From positions 1 to 64,000 of the forward strand of contig CAYSHK010000057.1 of the NCBI GenBank assembly GCA_964430935.1: a DNA stretch of 64,000 nt, written 5' to 3'. The position numbers and the translations under genes are program-made. This document shows, in pieces, positions 45,540-54,277 of this stretch. The first letter of the stretch is position 1. Each line of letters starts with the position of its first letter. This DNA is from Thermopetrobacter sp964430935. GTDB lineage: Bacteria; Pseudomonadota; Alphaproteobacteria; Rhizobiales; Aestuariivirgaceae. Below the pieces are notes generated by a model that was not told the DNA's origin, made no database searches, and saw only the letters and a list, made by a program, of their open reading frames with translations.

Positions 45540-46358
45540 TCAGCCGACGGGGCCGAAATATCCCGTCCATATCAGCCAGAACAGGACGCCGGCGAGCAGG
45601 AACCGGTAGATGACGAAGGGCACCAGCCCCACCTTCGTGATGACCCGCATCAGGAAGGCGATGGCCCCCAGCGCCACCAGGAAGGTGAGTGCGCCGGTGA
45701 GGACGGCATCGGTGGAGATGCTCTCCCCGCTGGCGATGGCGTCGCCCAGCACCAGAACACCGGCACCGGCGATGGCCGGGATGCCGACGAGGAAGGAGAA
45801 GCGGGCCGCCTCGTGCCGGGTGAGATTGAGAAACCGCCCGGCGGCCATGGTGATGCCGGATCGCGAGGTGCCCGGAATGATGGCCACCGCCTGCGCCACG
45901 CCGATGATCAGGGCGGATTTCAGGTCCATGTTCTCCACGCTGCGGCTCTGGCGCGAGAAACGGTCGGCCACGTACATCACGATGCCGAACAGGATGGCGT
46001 TGACGGCCACGATGGTGGGGCCGCGCACCGCGTCCTGCAGGCCCGTCTTCTTCACGAACAGGCCGAAGACCACCGCCGGGATGGTGGCGAGCACGATGTA
46101 GAGGGCCAGTTTCGCCCGGCCCGTCATGCGGCCGCGCAGCAGCTCCAGTCCGCCGAAGAAGAGCTGCACCACGTCGCGCCAGAAGTAGACGATCACCGCC
46201 ATGAAGGATCCCATGTGCACCATCACGTCGACGATCAGCCCCTGGTCCTTCCAGTGCATGAGCGCCGGCACGAGGATCAGATGGCCGGAGGATGAGATGG
46301 GCAGGAACTCGGTGATGCCCTGCACGAGGGCGAGCACGAGAATCTGTTCCAGGTTCAT
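45540..46358 (-). CDS. uppP: Undecaprenyl-diphosphatase UppP (BacA)
   Basis: UppP recycles the lipid carrier of peptidoglycan synthesis by removing a phosphate from undecaprenyl pyrophosphate. The 272-residue membrane protein has the two catalytic stretches: QGITEFLPISSSGHLIL near residue 14 and IPGTSRSGITMAAGRFL near residue 165, carrying the essential Glu, His and Arg. Bacteria that overproduce it resist bacitracin. A CtrA-like motif lies about 55 bp upstream on its strand. Confidence 0.97.
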   Translation of the reverse strand: MNLEQILVLALVQGITEFLPISSSGHLILVPALMHWKDQGLIVDVMVHMGSFMAVIVYFWRDVVQLFFGGLELLRGRMTGRAKLALYIVLATIPAVVFGLFVKKTGLQDAVRGPTIVAVNAILFGIVMYVADRFSRQSRSVENMDLKSALIIGVAQAVAIIPGTSRSGITMAAGRFLNLTRHEAARFSFLVGIPAIAGAGVLVLGDAIASGESISTDAVLTGALTFLVALGAIAFLMRVITKVGLVPFVIYRFLLAGVLFWLIWTGYFGPVG

Positions 46359-46410
46359 GGCGAATTCCGAATGTTCGTGGAAGCGGTCGGGTGGACGAGC
46401 CTAGGACCGC

Positions 46411-46429
46411 ATGGTTAACGTTTCATTGC
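46411..46429 (-). promoter_or_regulatory. CtrA-like site upstream of uppP
   Basis: On the minus strand the extended half-site TTAACCAT is present; the upstream half GCAA matches the consensus TTAA at only two positions. It overlaps the stop codon of the ABC ATPase gene. Confidence 0.3.
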
Positions 46430-48027
46430 CCGATGGGCATGGACCGGGACGGTTCCGGCGTGCCGGGCGGCGCTGCCGCCGCCAGCAGCCGCCGGGTATG
46501 CTCCGATTGCGGCGCTTTCAGGACGTCGGCGCGGGAGCCGGTCTCGACGGCCCGTCCTTCATGCATCACGATCACTTCGTCCGCAATGGCGCGGACCGCC
46601 GCAAGGTCGTGGGTGATGAACAGGATGGCCGTACCGGTCCGTTCCTGGATCCTGTTCAGCAGTTCGAGGATCCCGTTGCGCAGGACCGCATCCAGCGCCG
46701 AGGTCACCTCGTCGCAGATCAGGACATCCGGCTCCGCCGCCAGCGCGCGCGCCAGCGCGAGCCGCTGCTTCTGGCCTCCGGAGAGCCGCGCCGCGCGCCG
46801 GTCCAGGATGTCGGACGGCAGCTCCACCATCTCCAGCAGCTTCGCGGCGCGCTCCCTCGCCGGAGGGCCGGACAGTCCATGGAACAGGGCCAGCGGCCGC
46901 GACAGGATCGTGAACACGTCGTGGGAGGGGTTCAGCGCCCCGTCCGCCGACTGGTGCAGGAACTGGATCCGTCGCCGCATCTCCTGCGTCCGCTCCCCCA
47001 GGCGCGGCGGCAGCGGCGCGCCATCCAGCAGCATCTCCCCGGCCCGCGGCGGCAGGAGCCCGGCAATGACGCGCCCCAGCGTGGTCTTGCCGGATCCCGA
47101 TTCTCCGACCACGGCCAGCGTGCGTCCCTCCGCCAGCGTCAGCGAGACGTCGCGCAGGACGTCGGGGCCCTTCCCGTATCCCGCGCGTATGCCCCGCAGC
47201 TCCAGAAGCGCCCGTTCCGGGACGGGACGGCCGCGGCGCACGCCCGCCGCGACACCCCACAATGCCCGGGTATAGGGGTGCCGCGGCCGCCGGAGAATCT
47301 CCTCCGCCGGGGCGTCCTCGACGATCCGGCCCCGGTGCAGGACGCATATGCGTTGCGCGATGCGCGTCACCAGCGCCAGATCGTGGGTGATGTACAGGGC
47401 CGCCGCTCCGCTTTCCCGCAGCAGCCCGCGGACGGCCTCCAGCACGGTTTCCTGCGTGGACGTGTCCAGCGCCGTGGTGGGTTCGTCGAAGACGATCAGG
47501 TCCGGCGCGTTCAGGGTCGCCATGGCCAGCATGACGCGCTGCAGCTGCCCGCCGGACACCTGGTGGGGATAGCGTCCGCCCAGTTCCCGCGGTTCGGGGA
47601 GCCCCAGTTCTCCGTAGAGGGAAAGGGCGGCCGCGGTGGCGGCGTTCTCGCCGAGGAGACCGTGAAGCAGCGCCGCCTCCGTCGTCTGCCGCAGCAGCCG
47701 CCAGGCCGGATCGAAGGCCTCCAGTGCATTCTGCGCCACATATCCCAGACGCGCGGCGCGCAGAGCGTCCAGTTCGGCGGCCGGCACGGAGAACAGGTCC
47801 TCGCCCTCCAGGCGCACATGGCCGCGAGCGCGTTCAAGTCCGGGACGGATGCGCCCCAGCAGCGCCAGTCCGAGGGTCGTCTTGCCGGATCCGGATTCGC
47901 CCACCAGGCCGACCACCTCTCCGGACCGGATGCGCAGGTCGATGCCGTCCAGAACGGCGCGGCCATCGGAAATCCGGCGGATCGCCAGGTCCCGCACCGT
48001 CACGAGCGTGCGCGCGTCATCCGCCAT
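46423..48027 (-). CDS. ABC transporter ATP-binding protein with two ATPase domains (peptide/nickel type)
   Basis: The 534-residue protein fuses two nucleotide-binding domains, like DppD and DppF in one chain. Each has a Walker A GESGSGKTTLG (about residues 43-53 and 310-320), an ABC signature (VSGGQLQRVMLA and LSGGQKQRLALA), and a Walker B (LIVFDEPTTALD and VLICDEVTSALD). It would energise the two permeases encoded just upstream. It overlaps the upstream permease gene by 11 bp. No periplasmic binding protein is in the cluster, so substrate cannot be assigned. Confidence 0.93.
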   Translation of the reverse strand: MADDARTLVTVRDLAIRRISDGRAVLDGIDLRIRSGEVVGLVGESGSGKTTLGLALLGRIRPGLERARGHVRLEGEDLFSVPAAELDALRAARLGYVAQNALEAFDPAWRLLRQTTEAALLHGLLGENAATAAALSLYGELGLPEPRELGGRYPHQVSGGQLQRVMLAMATLNAPDLIVFDEPTTALDTSTQETVLEAVRGLLRESGAAALYITHDLALVTRIAQRICVLHRGRIVEDAPAEEILRRPRHPYTRALWGVAAGVRRGRPVPERALLELRGIRAGYGKGPDVLRDVSLTLAEGRTLAVVGESGSGKTTLGRVIAGLLPPRAGEMLLDGAPLPPRLGERTQEMRRRIQFLHQSADGALNPSHDVFTILSRPLALFHGLSGPPARERAAKLLEMVELPSDILDRRAARLSGGQKQRLALARALAAEPDVLICDEVTSALDAVLRNGILELLNRIQERTGTAILFITHDLAAVRAIADEVIVMHEGRAVETGSRADVLKAPQSEHTRRLLAAAAPPGTPEPSRSMPIGQ

Positions 48028-48862
48028 GGACCGCCTCCTCCTCTTCCAGCCAGCCGTCGATGAGGAAGTTCACGGCCATCGCCAGAAGCGCGATCAGGGC
48101 CGCCGGTATGAGCGGCGTGAAATCGCCATAGGTGATGAGCGTGGCGTTCTCCCGCACCATGGAGCCGAGATCCGCCGCAGGCGGCTGCAGGCCCAGCCCG
48201 AGAAAGGACAGGGTGGCCACGGTGAGGAACACGAAGGAGAAGCGCATGCCCATCTCCGCCAGCAGTGGCGCCTTCACGTTGGGCAGGATCTCCGCGATCA
48301 TGATCCTCGCCAGTCCCTCCCCCCGCAGCCGCGCCGCCTCCACGTAGTCCATGGCCGCCTCGCGCATGGCCAGCGCCCTGGCGATGCGGAAGACCCGCGT
48401 CGCGTCCAGCAGGCCGATGACGAGGACGAGTTGCACGGCGCCGGTGCCGAACACCGTCAGCAGCATGAGCGCGAAGATCAGCGCGGGCAGGGCCATGACG
48501 ACGTCCACCAGACGCGACAGGACCGTGTCCACGATGCGTCCGCCGGTCGCCGCCAGCAGACCGGCCAGCCCTCCCACGAGGAAGGAGAGCAGCGTCGTGA
48601 CGACGGCCAGGGCGAGCGAGTTGCGCAGCCCGTAGAGCAGGCGCGAGAGGAAGTCGCGTCCCAGCTGGTCGGTGCCGAGCCAGTGCCGCGCGCTCCACGG
48701 GGCGAAGGCCTCGCCGGCGATCTCCGCCTCGCCGTAGGGTGCGATCAGCGGCGCCAGAAGTGCGGCCAGCACGTAGAGCCACATCACGGTCGCCGCGGCC
48801 AGCTGCACCGGAGAGATGTGCGCGGCGCCCGTGGAGCGGCGTATGTTCGGGCGGTCCGTCAT
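48017..48862 (-). CDS. ABC transporter permease (DppC-like)
   Basis: The 281-residue inner-membrane protein has an N-terminal span, then HWLGTDQLGRDFLSRLLYG, the hallmark of the DppC/OppC family, and five further spans. The EAA-type cytoplasmic loop, AMDYVEAARLRGEGLARIM, contacts the ATPase. Its ATG overlaps the stop of the DppB-like gene by 4 bp, so translation is coupled. It forms the importer with the gene before it and the fused ATPase after it. Confidence 0.92.
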   Translation of the reverse strand: MTDRPNIRRSTGAAHISPVQLAAATVMWLYVLAALLAPLIAPYGEAEIAGEAFAPWSARHWLGTDQLGRDFLSRLLYGLRNSLALAVVTTLLSFLVGGLAGLLAATGGRIVDTVLSRLVDVVMALPALIFALMLLTVFGTGAVQLVLVIGLLDATRVFRIARALAMREAAMDYVEAARLRGEGLARIMIAEILPNVKAPLLAEMGMRFSFVFLTVATLSFLGLGLQPPAADLGSMVRENATLITYGDFTPLIPAALIALLAMAVNFLIDGWLEEEEAVHGG

Positions 48863-49830
48863 CGGGGATGCAGAAGCCTCGGATTGGACGCGATGGCGAC
48901 GATGTCGGCCAGAAGGTTCAGGCCGATGTAGACGGTGGCGAAGATCAGGGCGCAGGCCTGCACCACGGGCACGTCGCGGGAGGCCACCGCGTCCACCATC
49001 AGCTGCCCGATGCCCGGATAGACGAAGACCCGTTCGGTCACAACGACGCCGGTGATGAGCCAGGCGATGTTGAAGGCGAAGATGTTGGCGATGGTCCCGG
49101 CCGCGTTGGGCAGGGCGTGCCTGCGTACGGCGACGGAACGGGGAACGCCCTTCAGCTGCAGCGCCTCCATCCATGGACGCTCGAAGAGCTCGGACAGCGA
49201 GGCCCGCGTCATGCGCAGGATGTGGGCAGCCACCGTCAGCGACAGCGTGACGGCAGGCAGGATCATCCGCATCAGGCGCTCCAAGGGCGGCATGTCCGGT
49301 CCGACGGAGGCCAGGGACGGCAGAAGTCCCGCGCGGACGGCGATCCAGTAGATGAGCAGATAGCCGATCAGGAATTCCGGCATGGCGACGAAGGCGAGGG
49401 CCACGGCGTTGATGATCCTGTCCGCCGGACGCCCCCGGTTCATGGCTGCGGCCACCCCCAGAAGAAAGGCGAGGGGAAAGGCGATGGCCACCGCCAGCGC
49501 GGCCAGCATGAAGGTGTTGCCCAGCCGGGGCAGGATCAGTTCGGCCACGCTGCGTCCCCCCTCCGCGCCGCGTCCGGAGAGCGAGGTGCCGAAATCCCCC
49601 CGCAGAATGTCGGAGAGCCACTCGAAGTAGCGGATGACGGCCGGGCGGTCGAGCCCGAGGTCGTGGCGCATCGCGGCCACGGCCTCCGGCGTCGCCGACT
49701 GGCCGAGGATCGACCGGGCGAAATCGCCGGGCAGCATCTCCAGAGCCGCGAAGATGATGACGGAGACGGCGAGCAGGGAAAGACACCCCCACACCAGCCG
49801 CCCCGCGATGATCCTGACGAGCGGATGCAC
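48859..49830 (-). CDS. ABC transporter permease (DppB-like)
   Basis: The 323-residue permease has an N-terminal span, LPGDFARSILG near residue 33, a loop, and five more spans with the EAA-type loop WMEALQLKGVPRSVAVRRHAL, quoted in part: MEALQLKGVPRSVAV. This is the DppB/OppB family. The GTG at 49830, nine bases after GGAAGG, is the best start: no ATG lies in a suitable place. It heads a three-gene importer operon that lies 100 bp downstream of the usher gene on the same strand. Confidence 0.9.
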   Translation of the reverse strand: MHPLVRIIAGRLVWGCLSLLAVSVIIFAALEMLPGDFARSILGQSATPEAVAAMRHDLGLDRPAVIRYFEWLSDILRGDFGTSLSGRGAEGGRSVAELILPRLGNTFMLAALAVAIAFPLAFLLGVAAAMNRGRPADRIINAVALAFVAMPEFLIGYLLIYWIAVRAGLLPSLASVGPDMPPLERLMRMILPAVTLSLTVAAHILRMTRASLSELFERPWMEALQLKGVPRSVAVRRHALPNAAGTIANIFAFNIAWLITGVVVTERVFVYPGIGQLMVDAVASRDVPVVQACALIFATVYIGLNLLADIVAIASNPRLLHPR

Positions 49831-49930
49831 GTTATCGCACCTTCCGGTGCCCCCGGTCTCTTTCCCCACGATGCGGGAATCTATAGCATGATTCGCCTTC
49901 CGTCCGGGGAAGGTTGTATACGGAGCGTTT

Positions 49931-52606
49931 CTAGGAGGCCTCTCCGTCGTCCCCGGCCGCGGCGGCATCCTCCACGGGGGTGCAGGTCACCGGGCCGATG
50001 CGCACCTGTTCGCCCGGTTTCGGCCGGAACGCGAAGGTGGCTTCGCAGGTGGCGGAGGGCGTCGTGATGCGCACCGTGTTGGAATCCGAGAGCCCTTCCA
50101 GGAAAGCCTGCCCGTCGTAGCCGACCAGCGTCGCTTCCCCGCCGCCCCGCAGGCGCACCTCGCTGCCCACTTCCAGCGGTCTGCCGGACGGGTCGACGAA
50201 TGTCACCAGTGCGGAATCGCTGTGGGCCTTGACCCCGAAGTCCACCACCACGCCGGAGCGGTCGGCGGGCACCACGTACTTCTTGTCCGTCGGCACCCGG
50301 GCGTCCACCGGCAGGGTTTCCGGATCGATGGAGATCTTGTTGCGGTCGAAGGAACGGAGGGTCGGGATGAGCAGCCGTCCGTCGCGACCCGTCCGGCCGA
50401 TGGGCCGGTTCTCGTAGCGCACCGTCACGCCGGGTGCGCCGGCATCCACGATGGCGAAGGAATCGTAGATGCGATTGGTGGCGAACACGCCGCCGCCCGC
50501 CACGATCACCGCTCCATCGGCGGAGACGTATCCGAGCGTGTTGTCCTCCAGATGCATCACCGTGCCGCGTACCGTTCCTTTCGAGGAACGCCAGGCGAGC
50601 GAGGCCTGGGCGGATTTCAGGTCGCCGTAGGTCGCGCGTGCCCGCCAGCCGAACGAATTGTTCTTCTGCTTGAGGGGCTTCGAATAGCTGACGGTGGCCC
50701 GGTAGCGTCCCTGCTCGTCGTAGCTGGCGCCCGTGCTGACGGTTCCTCTCGCACCGCCCAGCGGAATCGTGACGCCCACGAAGACGCTGGGACGGTCCAG
50801 CTTGCGGACGTCCGCGAAGGCGGTGGCGTAGAAGCTGATGTCGTCGAGAATTCTCTGGTTGTAGTTCAGCGCGAGGGTGTTGGTGATCTCCCCGTCCGCC
50901 TTCTCCGTATGGAGGAAGTTGGCGGATATGCCGCCGCTGATGTCGGGCAGGGCGTAGCCGACGGAGATCATGTCCACGGCGCGGGGGAAGTCCCCGGAGG
51001 TGTAGATCCCCTGCGAGAGTCCGCCGGCGCCCGTGGCCGCGGCGCTGATGCCGGCCAGGTCGGTGTAGTCGCCGAAGATGTGCTGGGCGGAGGCCTTGAG
51101 CGAGAAATTGCCGAGCCGGGTCTCCAGTTCGCCGTATGCGAGGTATCCCGTGCCCAGGTCGCTGTGCGAGAAGGCCCCGGCGGCTGTCGCCAGCACCTTG
51201 TCGAACAGCACTCCCGTGATGCCGCCGCCGAACAGCAGGAGGTCCCTGGACGCCTCGGCGTGCCCGTGCACCGTCAGCCGGTCGCTGATGCCGTAGCGCG
51301 CGGAAAGGGTCCCGCCCGGCGTGTGCACGTAGTCGAAGGACTTCTCTCCATAGCTCAGTCTCGGCAGGCCTGCGGAGGCGGAGAATTCGAGATAGCCGGC
51401 CCGCAGCAGGCTGGAGGAGGTGTAGAAGGACTTCTTCACCTCGATTTCGCGTCCGGACGCGTCGCGCATGACCAGACGCGCCACGCCCGAGGAGGAGATC
51501 GCCGGAATGTTGGTGATGGTGAAGGGGCCCGGCTCCACCTCCTGGGTGTGGACCTTCACGTTGTTCAGATAGACGTCCACCGTCGTCGGCACGGCGGCGG
51601 TGCCCGACAGCGAGGGCAGGGGCGTGGTCAGCAGGTCGGGGCGCACCGCGAAGTTGCGGGAGATCTGCCCGCCGCCCATGCGCACCGGCCTTGCCCAGTT
51701 CGGCCCCGAGGCGATGAGATCGCCGATCCGGTAGGTGATCGAACGTTTCAGGTCGGTGAACTGCCACGCGGTGTCCAGGCGCACGGCCTCGACGTTCCGG
51801 AACTCGTCGTAGCGCAGAAATCCGGAACCGGAGAACGTTCCCACCGGAGAGAAGATCCAGCTTTCCAGATTCGCCGAGGCGCCTTCGAACGAGGAGGAGG
51901 CGAAGGCGTTGTCCGTGCGTGCCGAGGTCAGAAGGGAGTAGTTGACGACGAGCCCCGTATCCTTCCGCGACACCTCGTCCACAACGCGCCGGCCCAGACC
52001 GCGCTTCAGGTCGTAGACCTTGCGCAGCCGGTGGGCGTCGTCCACCGTGATGAGGATCCGCTGGGCGGTTTCGTCGTATTCCGTCCGGGCGCCCAGATCG
52101 GCGAGCTTCACCAGATCGTCGTCCGCAACCCCTTCCGGAGGCCGCAGACCCAGCTCGCGCAGTTCCTTCGCGCGACAGGCGAAGCCGCCGTCGGGAAGCC
52201 GCCGGAACTCGCCGATGAGATGGGTCGGCTGGCCGTTTATGAAGACCTCGAGGTAGTAGGGCGTCTCCGTGGCGTCCGCCAGCGCGGGATCGGAAGGCAG
52301 ACCCGCCGGCGGCCGGGGCAGGGCGGCGGGCTCCACGCCCGCGGTCAGGCTGTCGCTCTTGCCCTGCGCCGTCAGGGCGTCCTCGCGTACGGTGGTTTTC
52401 TGCGTTTCCCGGGGCGTCTCGCCGGTGGAGGCATCGTCGGCGGCGGGCGGCGGGCTGAGCAGAAGAAGATTTCCGGCGGATGCCGTGGCGGGAATCAGAT
52501 TCGCCGGCAGCATGGCCGCGAGCGCGGCCAGCACCTTGAAGCGGGAAGGCGGGAACGGGACGTTCCCCCTTCTAGCGAATCCGGACCTTCCTGCTGAACG
52601 GCCCAT
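49931..52606 (-). CDS. Archaic (Csu-type) fimbrial usher
   Basis: The 891-residue outer-membrane usher moves pilus subunits through its pore. It has a signal peptide near residues 20-44 (VLAALAAMLPANLI), an N-terminal domain with YYLEVFINGQPTHLIGEF, a large beta-barrel with a plug region (VDVYLNNVKVHTQEVEPGPF), and a C-terminal region with RSFDRNKISIDPETLP. These fit the archaic (sigma or Csu) usher class rather than FimD. The start at 52606 overlaps the chaperone gene by 35 bp. Translational coupling is likely. Confidence 0.9.
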   Translation of the reverse strand: MGRSAGRSGFARRGNVPFPPSRFKVLAALAAMLPANLIPATASAGNLLLLSPPPAADDASTGETPRETQKTTVREDALTAQGKSDSLTAGVEPAALPRPPAGLPSDPALADATETPYYLEVFINGQPTHLIGEFRRLPDGGFACRAKELRELGLRPPEGVADDDLVKLADLGARTEYDETAQRILITVDDAHRLRKVYDLKRGLGRRVVDEVSRKDTGLVVNYSLLTSARTDNAFASSSFEGASANLESWIFSPVGTFSGSGFLRYDEFRNVEAVRLDTAWQFTDLKRSITYRIGDLIASGPNWARPVRMGGGQISRNFAVRPDLLTTPLPSLSGTAAVPTTVDVYLNNVKVHTQEVEPGPFTITNIPAISSSGVARLVMRDASGREIEVKKSFYTSSSLLRAGYLEFSASAGLPRLSYGEKSFDYVHTPGGTLSARYGISDRLTVHGHAEASRDLLLFGGGITGVLFDKVLATAAGAFSHSDLGTGYLAYGELETRLGNFSLKASAQHIFGDYTDLAGISAAATGAGGLSQGIYTSGDFPRAVDMISVGYALPDISGGISANFLHTEKADGEITNTLALNYNQRILDDISFYATAFADVRKLDRPSVFVGVTIPLGGARGTVSTGASYDEQGRYRATVSYSKPLKQKNNSFGWRARATYGDLKSAQASLAWRSSKGTVRGTVMHLEDNTLGYVSADGAVIVAGGGVFATNRIYDSFAIVDAGAPGVTVRYENRPIGRTGRDGRLLIPTLRSFDRNKISIDPETLPVDARVPTDKKYVVPADRSGVVVDFGVKAHSDSALVTFVDPSGRPLEVGSEVRLRGGGEATLVGYDGQAFLEGLSDSNTVRITTPSATCEATFAFRPKPGEQVRIGPVTCTPVEDAAAAGDDGEAS

Positions 52607-53288
52607 TTATCCCCAGCCCCTTGACAGTGATGACGCCCGTCATGGGAACGCGCGTCTTCACCCTCCACACCCTGGTGGAGTTCCCCAACACGTAACCGGC
52701 AAGCCCCTTGCTGATGACGAGGGACTTCCCCTTGCCGGTGACGACTTTCAGTTTCGTGATGCGTTCGTGCCGCGCGCCCGTGTTGCGGGCGGTCAGAACG
52801 AGAGTGCGCCCCTTGCGCGTCGCCCGCCACGAAACGCGGGGCGGCGTCGCCGCGCGATCGTGGAAGAACACCGGGATCGAGTAGCGCATGGCGAAGACCA
52901 CGCCGACCCCCTTGCGTCTCCTGTCGGGGATCTGGTCGATGATCAGGCGGTAGCTCTCCTCGCCCTTCACGGGGCGTTTCGAGACCCGTACCACGCGGAT
53001 CACGTTCTCCCGTCCCGGACGCATGCGCAGGATGGGCGGACTGGCCACGACGTCGCGCGTGGGTTCCAGGATGTCCTTTCCGCCGCTCTGTTTCCAGCGG
53101 AACACCCGGACCTGCGCGGTGACCAGATCCCTGCCCTTGTTCGTCAGGGTGAGGACGGAGGCGGCCGCCGGGGCCTGAAGCTCGATGCCGATGGGACGCA
53201 CGTGGATGCTGGCCGCTTCGGCCATCGTGAACGTCCCCGCCAGCATCATGACGGCCGCCGATGGAATGGCGAAAGAAGAATGTCGCAT
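52572..53288 (-). CDS. Archaic (Csu-type) fimbrial chaperone
   Basis: The 238-residue protein has a signal peptide (residues 1-25, ending MAEA) and an immunoglobulin-like PapD-type fold. The N-terminal strand SIHVRPIGIELQAP and the region RPGRENVIRVVRVS, where the strand-donating arginine and conserved Ile/Val sit, are typical. It should hold subunits in the periplasm and donate a strand until they reach the usher. It lies between the subunit gene and the usher gene. The ATG at 53288 puts the signal peptide first. Confidence 0.9.
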   Translation of the reverse strand: MRHSSFAIPSAAVMMLAGTFTMAEAASIHVRPIGIELQAPAAASVLTLTNKGRDLVTAQVRVFRWKQSGGKDILEPTRDVVASPPILRMRPGRENVIRVVRVSKRPVKGEESYRLIIDQIPDRRRKGVGVVFAMRYSIPVFFHDRAATPPRVSWRATRKGRTLVLTARNTGARHERITKLKVVTGKGKSLVISKGLAGYVLGNSTRVWRVKTRVPMTGVITVKGLGINGPFSRKVRIR

Positions 53289-53375
53289 CGTGTTCCTCCC
53301 CCAGGACACGAACATGTTGCCGGAAGGTGCGCGAAAGGGAGGAAGGTCCGCCGGACCTTCCTCCGCCGTGATGCG

Positions 53376-53867
53376 TCAGTAGGTGACCGTGACGGTCACG
53401 GTGTCGGTGTACGTACCGGCGGGCGGCGTGGCCTGGGCGGGAACGCGGCCGTAGATGACGTGGGTTTCGTCGACACCGGTGCCCGTGGCCGACTTGGTGT
53501 CGGTGCCGACGGTGTTGCCCCAGTTCACGGTCCGGGCGGAATCCTGGAACATCTGGTAGTCGACGGTGTTGCCGTTGCCGTCGCTCATCTTGCGGGTCGT
53601 GGTGTCACCGCCGTTCGAGCCGGCGTCGAGGCCGATGTCGTAGGCCGCATTCTCCGTGCACCGCAGGCTGATGGTGGCGGAAGCGTCGACCGCCGCGTTC
53701 AGCAGGCCGGAGGTGCCGAAATCGAGATCGGTGACCGAGTTGATGACGCAGTCGTTCTGGATGGTGATGCGCGCCTGGAACTGATCGGTGACCGTGGCCG
53801 CGTGGGCGGCACCGGCAGCGGCCAGGAAGGCCACGCCCGCAAGGAACCTGGTGAAAGTCTTCTGCAT
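53376..53867 (-). CDS. Spore coat U domain fimbrial subunit (CsuA/B-like)
   Basis: The 163-residue exported protein has a signal peptide (FLAGVAFLAAAGAAHA, cleaved near residue 23) and a spore-coat-U domain: FQARITIQNDCVINSVTDLDFG at its start, quoted as ITIQNDCVINSV, with a second cysteine in ISLRCTENAAYDIGL. The C-terminus ends in GTYTDTVTVTVTY, the strand passed between subunits. It is most like the major pilin of archaic pili. The mRNA leader holds a 7-bp inverted repeat 44 bp before the ATG. Confidence 0.9.
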   Translation of the reverse strand: MQKTFTRFLAGVAFLAAAGAAHAATVTDQFQARITIQNDCVINSVTDLDFGTSGLLNAAVDASATISLRCTENAAYDIGLDAGSNGGDTTTRKMSDGNGNTVDYQMFQDSARTVNWGNTVGTDTKSATGTGVDETHVIYGRVPAQATPPAGTYTDTVTVTVTY

Positions 53868-53910
53868 GGTTTTTACTCCGTCTCACTGTCCGTTTTTGAA
53901 CGCCATTTTT

Positions 53911-53933
53911 ATTCCGGAGCGTCTTCCCGGAAT
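53911..53933 (-). promoter_or_regulatory. Inverted repeat in the pilin-gene leader
   Basis: ATTCCGG-N9-CCGGAAT is a perfect 7-bp dyad, 44-66 bp ahead of the pilin ATG. It may be an operator or an mRNA hairpin. It is not followed by T on the minus strand, so it is not a terminator there. Confidence 0.4.
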
Positions 53934-54087
53934 GGTGCAGGCTTATGTTGTGTTTTTCACCCCACCTGCGGCGAGACTCGCAGACAAAACTGAATCGCGA
54001 CTTAACAGGCGGATGTGGACAGCTTAGATAACCACCTCATCTTCAAGAAAGGTGAGTTATGATTGCCGTATTCTTAAACGCTCAGAA

Positions 54088-54106
54088 TTTACACAAGGTT
54101 AACCAT
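54088..54106 (+). promoter_or_regulatory. CtrA-like site between pilin and response-regulator genes
   Basis: TTTA-N7-TTAACCAT differs at one base from TTAA-N7-TTAAC and has the full extended half-site. It is 170-190 bp before the response-regulator ATG. Confidence 0.5.
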
Positions 54107-54277
54107 GACGCCGATTCTTTGTGATTTCCTGATAACCTTGTCCACTTTGCCGCCACTCATGTGTCCGGAATTTGTGCCGATGGTCATTGTGGTATATGAG
54201 AGGGACATCGGACCTTCTCTGCGGGGGCGGGAAGGGGCCCGGAGGCACTGGAAGAGGCAACCTGCGAAAAGAGGCCC

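Larger units (their letters stand above)
53868..54277. other. 410-bp intergenic region between the pilin gene and the response regulator gene
   Basis: It is lower in G+C than its neighbours and is the shared upstream region of the leftward pilin gene and the rightward response-regulator gene. It holds an inverted repeat at 53911-53933, an 8-bp inverted repeat CAAGGTTA (54094-54101) with TAACCTTG (54133-54140), and a CtrA-like site at 54088-54106. A 76-codon frame at 54105-54335 crosses the regulator start and is not supported as a gene. Confidence 0.6.
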
